The notes beneath the pieces are model-generated. The model was not told the DNA's origin and made no database searches. It saw only the letters and a program-made list of their open reading frames with translations. This document shows positions 45,079 to 56,116 of a stretch of DNA of 64,000 bases, one piece after another. Both the position numbers and the translations under genes were made by a program. The DNA is from Kappaphycus alvarezii (taxonomy: Eukaryota; Rhodophyta; Florideophyceae; Gigartinales; Solieriaceae), in contig NADL03000612.1 of the NCBI GenBank assembly GCA_002205965.3, positions 248,001 through 312,000 on the forward strand, in the 5' to 3' direction. Each line of letters begins with the position of its first letter. The stretch's first letter is position 1.

Positions 45079-46323
45079 TTGTCGCAGTGATGGGATGCGG
45101 AAGAAAGACGCAGCGGCAGCGCTGTGACCGAAGTCTAACTCGCATATGCGGTGATGGGTGGCTTCCTCGTGGTGTCAGCTTGGACTCAGTACCCTCTTCG
45201 GTAGCTCATCTTCCCAAAACATCTTGGGCTTGGTCTCTTGCTGTGCTTGCTTTAGATGAGATTGAAGATTGAAGGGCATGTCAGCAAGGGAGGTAGGGTC
45301 AAAGGCGCCGAAGTCTGTGACGAATAGATCGCCTTAGAATCGTCGGAAAAAGTTGAGCTGAGACGAGCGTGCCTGGTTGACTAGAAAGGACCTATAGACA
45401 CAAGCGAATTTCCCAATTATGGCGACGGAACGGGATTTAGATACGGCGGCCGTGCGTTACCGGGTGGACGCAGCGTTCAGAGGCCTCTTCCCTTAGAGCA
45501 GTCCTGTACTGTACTGTATACGAACGATATGGTACCATATAGAATTGCAGCTTCCTTGATGGAGCCTCTTGAACTACATTATCCGGCACTACTGCAGTAT
45601 CTTTAAAGTAGGCGTCTCGAAGTAAATAGTGTCCGGATAACAGAGCCCATTTTCGTTGAGTTGACTGGTTGAATAGAATTTTTGAAACCGATGGCTGATT
45701 CAGGGCGCTACTAGGCTGAACCCCGGTATTAATTTTACTCTAGGTAGACTAGCAAAGGCAGAACTACATTGACTAAAGATAGCAGGGCGATGTCTGTAGG
45801 AAACCGAGGGCCCGTGAAACAGTGTAGATTCTACGTTTTACTACCCAGCCAAGTACAGCAACAAGGGATACTACGATAGGGAGCACTCCCCGCCCCAACA
45901 GAGATGACCTAATTGGGGAAGCGTTACCTGTAAGGTGAGCCTAAAAGGGGAATTGCATCATTTCACTATTTGACTGTATGAAATGTGGGTAAACTAGTAT
46001 AATGTACCTGTGTTTAGTCGAATCGACTGGGTCACATAGGATATAACTAGCTCCCAGACCTCTGCAATCAAAGTCTGTCACTTGGCATCTTATTAATAAA
46101 TATTTGAACAGTTCAGGCCGATCTATGACTTGGTGAAAGGCGGAAATTGTAAATTTGGAAACTGTCATGCTTTTCACAATTCCTATATTTCACGACGGTG
46201 AAATGTTCTATGAGAACAGAAAAAATGACGCGGTAGAACTCATAAGACAAATTAAATACCCTAACCCCTTTCAGTACTAGGGAGCACTGCTTTGATAAAT
46301 ATTCCCACTCTCTGAGAAAAAAG
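45079..46323. other. No gene recognised
   Basis: Short frames only. A TGTACTGTACTGTA run lies at about 45505-45520. The left end of the second Harbinger-like element should lie near its right edge but was not located. Confidence 0.35.
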
Positions 46324-47640
46324 ATGCACCAATGTATTGGTCTTATAGCTCGGCGATCCGCTGCGCTTCGGAGAATCATGAAAACTAGACTAAGAGCCCA
46401 ATTTCTGAGGCTGACTCTCCCACCTCTTCTCATGAACGCAGTTTCGGCATCTATTTCTACTTTCGATCTGCGTCGCGGAATAAATATCACGATGCAACAG
46501 GAATTTATTCTAGAAAATCACATAGAGGAAGTTGGTGAAGAATTATTTAAACGGCTCTACCTTTTCGATGTTTTTCAGTTCGAATCCTTGTCTGACCGTC
46601 TTAAACCCCATATCCAGAGACGTCAAACAAGATTAAACTGCCCAGGTGCGATCAAATCCCTGGCGTCTATGCTTAGCGTAACCTTCCCCATTTTGGCAGG
46701 GGACAGTTATTTTGATGTTGGATAGCCTTGCGGAGTCGGAAAATCAACAACGTATGCGATATTTGAAGAAAAGTTAATTGCTATGAACGATGGTCGGCCT
46801 GCCATTAGGTTTCCAATAAGCGAAGAGGAATGCCGTCACCAATCCCATTCATTTCTCCAAAAACAGCGAATTCCATTTGAAGGAATAATTCCGGCTTTGG
46901 ACGGCATAGCAATAGCTATCCCGCAACCAAGAATGAGTGAGACGCTGGATCATTGAAATTAACGCAGTAGCAATGTTTTTTTTTGCCTTGTTTGTTCAGG
47001 CTGCAGTTACCGCAGACCACAAGCTTTGTTTCGTTTCTGCTCGTCATGCGGGAGGAATGAATGACTCAACGGAGTTTCAGGCCACCGAATTGCAACGAAT
47101 TCTGGATGTAAAGATGTTATCAAGTTTGGTCCGAATTGCTGCAAACGATGCATAAGTCAATCGGGATTTCATTGCAACTCTATATTACGGGTCTTGGTTG
47201 TCACTGATACAAGATTCTTTCGACATTTATCTGTCTTCATGTCGTATGACGGTCGAACAAACGTTCGGCATGCTCGTTTCCCGCTTCCGTATTTTTCAGT
47301 CTCCATTACGATTTGGATTGGCAAAGGATACTCTTGTGTTGATGGCAGCTTGTAAGCCGATGCTTCCATCCTCTTTGGTTGCTTAATTGCTGAGAAAAAG
47401 GCATACGTTGACCTTCCTTTCGCTTCATCAGCCTCAAACTTGGCCTTATCAAGATCCACCTCTTCTGTCTCCCGGGAAACATCCTCGGAGAAAGGGCGTA
47501 ATGCAGACGATAAAGACTACGTACCAATAACGTTAATCTTTTGTCTTCGCACTTCCTTTTTCGGTGGGAGTGAGATTGTGGGGCGATACCGTATCCGGCG
47601 ACCTCCTCCCGTTGTGCATCGCTCTTTAGTTCCCGAGTAG
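46324..47640 (+). pseudogene. Second Harbinger-like DDE transposase, decayed
   Basis: The segment reads MHQCIGLIARRSAALRRIMK, a helical region, GVGKSTTYAIFEEKLIAMND, IPALDGIAIAIPQP (first catalytic Asp), QAAVTADHKLCFVSARHAGG with MNDSTEF (second Asp), and YLSSCRMTVEQTFGMLVSRF (final Glu), then MAACKPMLPSSLV and an acidic/basic tail ending near 47640. The order is that of DDE superfamily 4, used by PIF/Harbinger and related elements. Stops near 46725 and 46955 and several frame changes disable it. It differs clearly from the transposase at 2685-4005, so it belongs to another family. A second decayed gene converges on it from the right. Confidence 0.72.
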
Positions 47641-47739
47641 GTAGAGTTTTCAAAACAGTATGAATTTGCAAAAAGGAGAACGCATACATGATATAGTTCC
47701 TGCGTAGAGCGAATAGCACGAACGCGTCGGGGTCTCCTT

Positions 47740-48699
47740 GTCAAGAAGCTTCACATCCAGAAAGACAAGTCCCGTCAACCGACTTCAACTCTGAAAACTT
47801 GCGCTTCCATAAGCCACCATCACACTTGTAAGGTCGGAAATCTGGTCTGAGGGATGCTATGTACGATCTCGTAACGTCTTCAGAAAGAACGTTGATGGCG
47901 TTTGGTGTAAACGTTTCATCGTTACAAAAAGTTTGTTAAAAATTGTAGCGATATGGTCTGTCCATAGATCCACAGACTCAGAGTCAAGCTCAGCTCTTGT
48001 TCACGGTTCCATCAGCAGAGTTCTTTCCGTCAGCATTAGTGTATCAGCAAGGACATAGAGGAGGTTAGAAAAATCTGAAGCCTCAAAATGTGGTTCACGA
48101 GTTGATTTTGGTGTAATGGAACAACATTCAGAGCTAAGTATAGCAGACTACCCAACTTTAATGTTAGCGGACTCATCAAATATCGATTTTTCTCCTCGCT
48201 ACCACGTAATTTATTAAACTCCATGTGCCGCTTTAGTCACTTTAACAACGGTTGGCGGCAGATACAGAACAAGAGTTCCTGTTTCCGTCAGAATAAAGGA
48301 AGAGCCATCATTTTTGTCGACCAGTTCAGGAAAATGTTCAACAGGGTAGGTACGTTGCACCATGTTTGACGCGATAATCCTGAGTTTGGTGCTAAGTTAA
48401 GAGTTTGAGGCGCCAGTAACTTTTAGTGCTTTCAATATAGACTTGCAGTTATTCTTTACTATTAAACAGAGCTTGAGCAATTCTTTAGATTGTGACAGGG
48501 TGGTAGGGAAAATCTTTCGAGCATCAGATGGATCACATGGGAGATCAGAGTGACCCAATTACACGGTAGCGCCTCGTAAATGGTGAATAGAAGGGGCAGA
48601 CTCCATCAAGGATGAGGGACGAGGCAGTAATGAAGAGGTAATATCTGGAAGCGGTTCATCTTGGACACGAATTGGTTCGGTGATAGAAGGAATCGCCAT
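47740..48699 (-). pseudogene. Decayed partner gene of the second Harbinger-like element
   Basis: From an ATG at 48699 one minus-strand frame reads MAIPSITEPIRVQDEPLPDI, then an Ile/Lys-rich helical part (TTLSQSKELLKLCLIVKN), GTLVLYLPPTVVKVTKAAHG, and later ADTLMLTERTLLMEP and SVDLWTDHIATIFNKLF. It carries several in-frame stops. The continuity and composition suggest a real ancient gene. It is convergent with the transposase at 46324-47640, matching the two-gene layout of Harbinger elements, so a partner role is inferred from position. I recognise no domain. Confidence 0.4.
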
Positions 48700-49264
48700 T
48701 GCCTGGTGTGGAAACAATTTCCCCACTTGTGCAGTATTGTTAAATAAAAAAAATTAAAAAATTAGGTAAGACGATATGGGGACGGAGCCAGGACGAAAGT
48801 GTTAGAGAAAGGAACAGTGAAATTGTGTTAACGGAGAGTGTTGAGACTGCGGTATCCTCCTAGTAGACAAAATCAAGTGTTCATTTCTATGTCGTGGAAA
48901 TTGCAGATTACCCCTACAGAAAAGAAGTCTGGAAATTCGCAGACACTAAATAGTTTGAATTGATTTGCAGGTCTAGGTACGAGCAATTTCCAACTTTCCA
49001 ACTTTCGTCTTTTTCCAAAGTCATAGATAGACCCTTAGAAAGCTTACGTATAATTGAATTCTGAAATAATAGTAGCAATGAAACCAAGCTCAGTGTTTGC
49101 AGAATTTAGTGAAATATCTAGTCATGCTTATAATGCAGACTTACGCCGTTTTCTCATAAAAAATTAGTAGTCAGTACGAATACTTACCTCATACTCGTGG
49201 AACCACCGGAAGGACCGAGCTTGTGATCCGCTACAGTAGAAAATGACGAGAAGATCGGACGAGA
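48700..49264. other. Spacer between two transposons
   Basis: AT-rich, with no gene recognised. The ends of the flanking elements should lie here. An A-rich TTAA-containing tract is at about 48738-48765, but I could not pair terminal repeats. Confidence 0.35.
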
Positions 49265-50438
49265 ATGTCAGAGCCCGATTCTTGCTCCAGTCATGAGAGG
49301 AGTTCGCCTGAAGACTTCAAAAAAGTTAAATGTACTTATTTGTATCATATTTGCAGGCTTGGCCTGGTAGCTTTTACCATAAGAAGACCAAAAACAGGGC
49401 CTGGACTTAATAAACGACTAATTCCATTACTGCAATGGCTAGTCGATATCGCCAACTTAGCTATGAAATGTGTTACTCAGAAGCAATCGGATAAATCTAT
49501 CAAACTTATTGTCAACTTTAATGGTCTCAGAAATAAAGAATGCCTGACCTTATTCCGCTTCGAGAAAAATCATATAGGTCAATATGATTGTCTGGCCCTC
49601 CTCAAAAACTGCAGCAAAAAGACATAGGTATGTAGCTGACTCTTTGCAATTCAAATTCATTTTCCCCCGCAGATTAGCTATAAACTCGAGATGGAGTGAC
49701 ATCGATACTGTGCTCCGGAAACATTTCTCGCAATTCCCAGAAATATTTTGGGAATCGCGGACGAGGTGGTGCAGTCATCGCATTTCGTGTAAAGTGTTCT
49801 TATCCCCAGGAGACACGTTTGCTACACTTGAAGATGATTTGTACGGTACACGGGCCAGTGAAAATCAGGTTATAACTTTAAGCGCACGAAAAGGCGACAA
49901 GGAAGGGCACACTGTGGATGCTATCGCTGATGCGTTATTTCGAACGACGTTTATGGTGAGATTTCGGCGGCGTGAGGAACCGCAATATGTGAACGTTGAG
50001 AAAATATTTGAGTCCCTTTTGGAGATACGTAGAGAATAGTCCTTGAAAGTCTTTGTAGTAACGGCGGGCAGGAGTTACGGAAAATTCAAGATGGTACAAG
50101 GGCTGTGAGTGAAGGGAATCGAATTTATGTTCATTATGCCTGAACAATTTCTAAAGTGCCATCCCTTTGTCGGACACTCTTACTTTATTACGGCCGGACA
50201 TGACTTGGAGGAAGATCATTCATCAGATGCGGCAGAAGAGGAAGTGTTAAATGCCGCGAATGCGACTACTTCATACAGTGACTTTTATGATCGAGACATG
50301 GCCTTCGTAATTGATGATACACCAGACAATGGACCATTATGCAAATACGCAGAGAAGGTGTTTCGGAGAAAAAAACACAGCAACACAAACTGTCACGGCT
50401 GTAGCTATTAGAGAGAGGGGAACGAAAAGTTTTCAAAA

Positions 50439-51287
50439 ATGTTAAGCTTCGCGTATTTCCTTCCTGACAGCCTCAGTTCCATTTTGAAGTGTTGTAGAGA
50501 TTTTCCACGGGTGTTGACACAGTCCAATCTTCTGTTCAGTAAGCGTTCCAGTAACAGAAGTGTCATGATACCGCATGAGTATTCAGGGGAGGCGAAAGAT
50601 CTCATAGAGTTGCACTGCAATGCTGCTTGCAAGGTTTTGACAATAGACCAACGTTGCGCAGACTGGTTAATTCTGAGGCAATTCCGCGTAACCAAAACTA
50701 CTGCAGGACCAATTTTACTGGATGATGAGATCATTTGGTCTCTTCTTGGATTGGAAATAAACATGACATCAGGCGATAGGACGATTTCGTTGAAATTTAA
50801 GCTCCTTGCAAGCTCTTGGTTTAGTTCTTCTCGCTCCGGTGAAGCGTTGACACTGGGAACAATGGATGAGAAAGCATTACTTAAAGCGCTGCTGAACAAA
50901 TATTTTATTTTGGGACTGCACGAATGTGGTATTTTAGCAGATAAAGAGCATCCCTGGATGCCGTGTTCCCCCGATTGAATTGCTGTAATTGATCTTCAAA
51001 GGACCGTTTTTGCCGACTCTACTACGACGGAAAACTCTGCCAAGATATCTAGCATTGAGATCAAGACAAGCGTGGCGTCATCCTCACTCCGACGGTCGCT
51101 AGTGAATGCACGTGCTGACTTGTTTTGTTCTAAAATTGGAGATGAAAATTTCAAACAGCGGTTTCCTAGAGAACACACCGAGCAGTTGATGCAACAGGTG
51201 GTTATTAGTAGGACAAACTATTGCCTCTACGTATCTTGTTCAGAGTCAGCCTTTTTATCATGCACTTTAATTCATGTTCCAGAATAA
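50439..51287 (+). pseudogene. YqaJ-like (lambda-exonuclease-type) nuclease domain within the transposase gene
   Basis: YqaJ domains are PD-(D/E)XK nucleases related to lambda exonuclease. The signature is well kept: RCADWLILRQFRVTKTTAGP (the typical R..W...R..R.T.T..G start), GILADKEHPWMPCSPD (catalytic Asp), SSIEIKTSV (catalytic E-x-K) and EHTEQLMQQVVIS (the Gln helix), followed by a beta strand NYCLYVSCSES. Length is about 280 codons with one in-frame TGA at 50976-50978, immediately after the catalytic Asp where relatives have Gly. It is in the same frame as the transposase core upstream (49584 onward). Together with the transposase C-terminal segments downstream, this suggests one fused protein rather than a separate gene. 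Confidence 0.75.
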
Positions 51288-51354
51288 GCTATACAAATCT
51301 TCAGAACTTCTCTAAACACAAACTCTGGATCGCTTGTGGTATGGGAACATGAAT

Positions 51355-52310
51355 ATTACCTATGCATCCCTCCTTTTTGCTGGTGCCCAAAACAGAAGAG
51401 TGATCAAAGAGCGGCTTCCGTTTTGGAAACTTGTCAATGACTACGTCACTCAAAACTAGGCCTTTGTTCCCCTTAAACTTTTTAAACATGGAATGCAATC
51501 AATCTATTAAATAAAAAAAGTTGATGTTGATGGCAGTGCACAAGCTCGTGCAATAATCCGAATTCCTACTTATAACATGAAATAGGAGCAGAAAGTTGTA
51601 AGTCAGACATTGAAAAACTTTGTGGAGAACGCTTCATTGGCTGGAAGTTTGCAGAGAAAAGGATCTGATAGATCATGGCGAGCGTTTTCGTAATTTGAGC
51701 GCATTCCGGAGCGCTTTAAACATCACCGAATCGTTGGCTCACTTCTGTGCTGATGCCTCCGTAGAACTACTAAGGTATGCAGATTCCATTGCACATCCTG
51801 AAATAGAGAACCCAAACAGTAGTGACCAAAATGACACTATAATTCAAGGAGAGGAAGCAACAAGGCTGCGGGAACTTGCTAAGAGGGAAAAGCGTAACCG
51901 ACTTTAATTGTTTAATAGTGTCGATGAAAGCAAGTTGAGACTTAATGTACTTGGTCATTGCCAAAAGCAGATGAGAACTGAGCTTTGGTGCTCTCTTTGT
52001 GGAATTAACAGCGTTTCAGGGGGATCATTTCGTGGTCACGGATCGTATTTTCGATGTTCGCAATGTGATCTTCATTTGTCTATACGGACTCATGTCGGAT
52101 TCCGTCGATCTTTTTGGGATGTGTGGCACTCCAATGAGCGCCTTGAGGCTCGTAGAAGTCCGAAATCACCTTGAAGACCTAGTGACGATCATATCGCTTC
52201 ATCAGCCGGTCAGAGTAGAACACCTGACCGAACGACAAAAACAGACTTGCGAAACCGTCGTCTTCGTAGTTCTGTTGACTCTGAGGATAGATCCGCTAGA
52301 CTGAGCCTAA
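51355..52310 (+). pseudogene. C-terminal third of the piggyBac-like transposase
   Basis: After the nuclease domain, PFLLVPKTE and LKTRPLFPLNFLNME resemble the region holding the third catalytic Asp in piggyBac-type enzymes. The Asp itself is not visible. The frames at 51620-51907 and 51908-52174 then run on in one phase, separated by a single TAA, and end in CSLCG, H.SYFRCSQCDLHL and FWDVWHS, a Cys/His zinc-binding arrangement. A basic tail follows to about 52310. Confidence 0.55.
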
Positions 52311-52350
52311 GTATAGGTTAAGTTTCGGATAGAAAAGGCACTTTTTATGC

Positions 52351-52618
52351 TTTTTTATGTACGATACATCGTCCATAAAACGTTTACGTACGATACATCG
52401 TACATAACAAAAAACTCGATGCATTCCATTGCTTTGAGGGCCCCAATTTTACCAGTACAATTGACCTACCATTCTCTATTCCCTACCAATAATATTTCCC
52501 TTACCGCTTCGTTACATGCGATTGTGGTGCTCCGAAGTCTCAGAATTGGAAAACAATGGTGCCGTACAGAACGGGGTGTGTGTCAACATTAATGTACGAT
52601 ACATCGTACATAAAAAAA
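52351..52618. mobile_element. MITE-like element with palindromic inverted ends
   Basis: The left end TTTTTTATGTACGATACATC (52351) matches the reverse complement of the right end (TTTTTTATGTACGATGTATC, up to 52618); the arms agree at about 23 of 26 positions. Each end contains the self-complementary ATGTACGATACATCGTACAT (perfect at 52592-52611, near-perfect at 52357-52376). A third copy lies at 52386-52405. About 268 bp, no coding. It sits between the piggyBac-like and Tnp2-like remnants. It could also be the terminus of one of them. Confidence 0.5.
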
Positions 52619-52622
52619 TTTA

Positions 52623-54264
52623 TTAGGGATATCTCGCCATACGATGTATCTTATCCCCCGAAATCCCTGTCCCTTTCACAGTCTTATGAAAGAAGTGGCA
52701 GTAATGGCAACACGGATTGGCGTTATATATCATGACGTTGAGTGCATCTTTCAGTGCCTTGGTATCACCAACACAACCGAAGACATCAAGAAGAACTTCC
52801 ACTTTCTCCCTGTTACATAGAACCTTGGAAAATCTGTTAGTTATGCCTTGACTAGAATGATCTCTTATTCGATCAAACACAACTTCAAAATATATTCCAG
52901 GTGGTGCCATTGATATAACTCTGACAGCTTCGGTTGCTGTTATTCTTGATATGGGAAAGTTGATTGAGACCATCCATACCCTTACATCTGACGCCTTCTT
53001 CGCTTTCGTTATCGTGAACCCATCCCAAAACAATAGTAAACGATATATATAATACTTTCCCCTATTTTTGAGTGTTCCTGTACTGGATACAGTTGCAGTT
53101 TCTCGATATTAACGCTGTCGTCCCTGAGGTGTCAGCATCTCCACAGCAGCCACAGGCTCTTTAATCGAAATATACTGCATCGGTAACCCGAGTGCGTCAT
53201 CATTACCTATTCTCTCTTCATTCGAATGATCCCTTTGACAACACGATTGCACGCACCCAATAATTTTCTCGCAGTACATGTCATCAGGAATTTGCCCATT
53301 CCTGAAATTGACTCAGAAAACTGAACAAGAGGGATCTACCTTAGTATCCCGAAAAATAGGTACGCAAGTATTATAATCTCCGCGATGGTAGCCCCCACTG
53401 CATCGTCTAGTCTCAAAATACACATGACATGACTCTACTAAAGCCTCCAAGCTTGTCATCAGCAACCAACCGTGCCTCTCTGCTTCATATGGCGGCGATA
53501 TGATCTCCATGTCGGTTCTCTCCGAAACATAAATTATTCCATATTTCTATGACTTGTGGCCTTCAAGACATCGTAAAAAACATGACTCGAAACATCAAGG
53601 GAAACATACTCACTCACGCGAACCACACCCACTGGCGTTTGTGTTTGAGTTCTTTTGAGTGCCATCGAACCTCGAACACCTAGATTTGAGATGTTCACGT
53701 CATGAAAAGCATCATTTGCTCGAGCAGCACGCTCCTGCCGAAAAAATGGGATCATTTTCGTGGCCATGCTTTTGTGAACGCTCTCGAAGCATATAGTTTG
53801 ATGTCATCACCAGGAGAACGATGTTAGGTGTTAATACGAACTCATTCCTTCAAGGTTGCCACCTGTAGCCTTGATAATTTCATACAAATTGTAGAGAATA
53901 TTTTGTACTGATTCCTTGTGAAATTGACGATTCCTGATTTCAACAGCACTACCAACAGTTTCTGCCAGTGATCTAGATATTAAATATTTCTCATACTCCT
54001 TCGTCTTCCCTGATTTACAACATCGCAACCACTATCATCGACTCCATCTGCGACCCAGACGTCAGAAACTTTCATGGGGTAATAGACATTGCCATCTTCA
54101 TCATCGTCATCATCTGGACCATCAAATTCGTCATCGTCGTTCAACTTTTCAGCGTAACGGCCATCTAACTCATCCCTCTGAACCTCAAGTCCCTGACAAT
54201 CTTTGACAGCATAATTCAAATCGCAATCTCCATATCCGTCATCAGGGTCATCCCTGCGAAACAA
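52623..54264 (-). pseudogene. Tnp2/CACTA-like (or Plavaka-like) DNA transposase, decayed
   Basis: From 54264 leftward: an acidic N-terminus with a long Asp run, then YEKYLISRSLAETVGSAVEI, a central region, and from about 53330 in one frame GQIPDDMYCEKIIGCVQSC, EPVAAVEMLTPQGRQR, YYIYRLLLFWDGFTITK, VWMVSINFPISRI and LNVMIYNANPCCHYCHFF. The LLLFWDGF...NFPISR...PCCHYC succession matches the catalytic region of Tnp2 transposases (lilfsDgf, NlP, PC..C). Phase shifts occur near 54025 and between about 53530 and 53510, with stops near 53310 and 53110. About 550 codons are represented. Element ends were not found, so CACTA and Plavaka cannot be told apart. Confidence 0.62.
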
Positions 54265-56116
54265 ATTTCCGCGGAATGTATCTTCAACATTGACACCATT
54301 GCAAATATCATTGTTTCTAACTCTTTTTATCTAATTTTTAACAATAATGCACTCATATTACTCTTCTTCACCATGGCACAATACACCTTCTTTGAGATCA
54401 AAATTTTCATCAAAAACAGGTGCTGTATCAAGAAATGCGGTTGTTACAGGTCCCTATCCAGCCTGAATGTGAATGAGCACTTAATTGTTTCCAATTAGCT
54501 CATTCCTTGAACTCACTCCACCAACGGGGAAAAAATCTCCCAGAGAATCAACTTTCCGTTCCAATCTTCTCCGTTCGACTACTTTTTTGCATTACATATC
54601 CATTTTAAACGACGTGGCATCAGATGATGATCTAGAAAAGTTCTTGCAGTGCTGATAGCTCTGGGGATAGTACTTTTGTCTCTTGTAGCGGCCTTCTACA
54701 GGATTTATAACCAATTTTTGCGTTATATATATATATATAGAATAAGTTAGTTGCATAGAGAATTTCTGTAGGGTAATATGTGCTTCTTCTGAATTTCTAC
54801 TGGAGTCAAGCATAATTCCTATTGATATCATTGCTATAGTCTAAATAAAACCTTTTCATATTAGATACAGTAACGAAAACATTCGGGGCCGCCCATGTGT
54901 TTTGTGAAAATTGTTCATATCACCGTCTGAAATCGAAACGTACAACCAGTTGCACAGGTACAAACTGGTTTTAACAACCTTTTAAACCCTGTGGCACAGG
55001 TTGTACTTTTCGATGTCAGTCGTTGTCCTGAATCGATCTATGCCACAACGATGGGAGCCCTTCGGCTGCAGCATCACTCTTCAGTAAACATATCTTCTTT
55101 GAGGTTCTCATTAAAATTATAACCCTCTATGAATGCCAAAGAGAAGGATCTTTGATGTATGATGAAGGAGAATCAGAACTAATATTATGATGGAGATTTT
55201 ATAATAGCAATGATTAAAACTCATTATTAGTAATCCCCCGGACCTAACTGTCTGTCATCATACTCACATCGATAAATTGAAGTTATTTTCATCGGGTTTT
55301 TGTAACACCATGATACTGTACCTTTCTGGATCTGTAACATCACATATTCTACAGACCGTATTGTGAGTTTATTACGTACATTTTCGGTCAGGAAACTGAT
55401 TCTTTTACTACCTACTGCATATTGCAATATGAAGAGTTTCAAACTGTGACATGTATCGCTTGGTTCCTTACAATATTTAACGGTATTCTGATAAAATAAA
55501 GGTGCTGTTTACGTTAACAAAGGGCTTGATTCCACTGTACTATTTTATCTTATAGTCCTGCGTAGAACCTAAGCTAGGAAGCGTAGAGTTATCAATGATA
55601 AATCTTGTGTCTAGTACCGGGGTCAGTGTCCGCTACATTATGATGCGAGTCTTTATTTGAGTTAATCCTTATGTTTCATCGCTGTGCTTAGTTTATGTCG
55701 GTTTTCATGCAAAAAAAGACCCTAACGGTATCGTTAATCGTGATATAATTCTAGTATAGTGACAAACATTTACGATTAATCTATTGAGCTCAATGTCTTG
55801 TTTTTGTCCTCACGCTCGTACGATAAGACTAGTCATGGTATTAATGTAGCATTTATTTTCTATTTCATTGGCTAGTTCTATGAATATACATACAAATTTA
55901 TTCTTACTGTCAAGGTATACGAGTTTCTGATACTTCAGTTGTTAAAAACTTTGTTTATGTATGTTTTTCACTGATATAAACCCGTTAACTCCACACTGAT
56001 ACAAAGATAACGCTATTATACTCTCTCCCTTGGAATTATATATACTTTCATTCGCAACATAATTATAGTTCCTTTCCCTACGCAAACTTCCTTCACCGAC
56101 AGCCACATATATCTTT
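54265..56116. other. AT-rich spacer with one clear hairpin
   Basis: No gene recognised. A 25-bp inverted repeat with few mismatches lies at 54934-54958 and 54988-55012. The region separates a minus-strand transposase remnant from a plus-strand unknown gene and may hold their divergent promoters, if they belong to one element. Confidence 0.4.
54934..55012. repeat. 25-bp inverted repeat
   Basis: CGAAACGTACAACCAGTTGC... (54934-54958) pairs with 54988-55012 with about four mismatches and a 29-nt spacer. Confidence 0.65.

Larger units (their letters stand above)
49265..52310 (+). mobile_element. piggyBac-like DNA transposon remnant with internal YqaJ nuclease
   Basis: One plus-strand gene dominates. 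The N-terminal part is at 49265-49627, then a frame change near 49615. The DDE core reads LEDDLYGTRASENQ (49827 onward, first Asp), KGDKEGHTVDAIADALFRT, FVVTAGRSYGKF (near 50060; relatives would have Asp where Gly stands) and EQFLKCHPFVGHSYF. A YqaJ-type nuclease follows in the same frame (50439-51287), then a segment with PFLLVPKTE and SMTTSLKTRPLFPLNFLNME (about 51355-51495), and a Cys/His-rich end, CSLCG...CSQCDLHL...WDVWHS (51995-52135), as in piggyBac transposases. In-frame stops at 50037-50039, 50106-50108, 50409-50411 and 50976-50978. Ends not found. Confidence 0.62.

Noticed and set aside
46570-46610. tRNA-like TTCGAATCC
   Set aside because: It is part of the Harbinger-like transposase coding sequence, with no cloverleaf around it. 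No convincing tRNA was found elsewhere.
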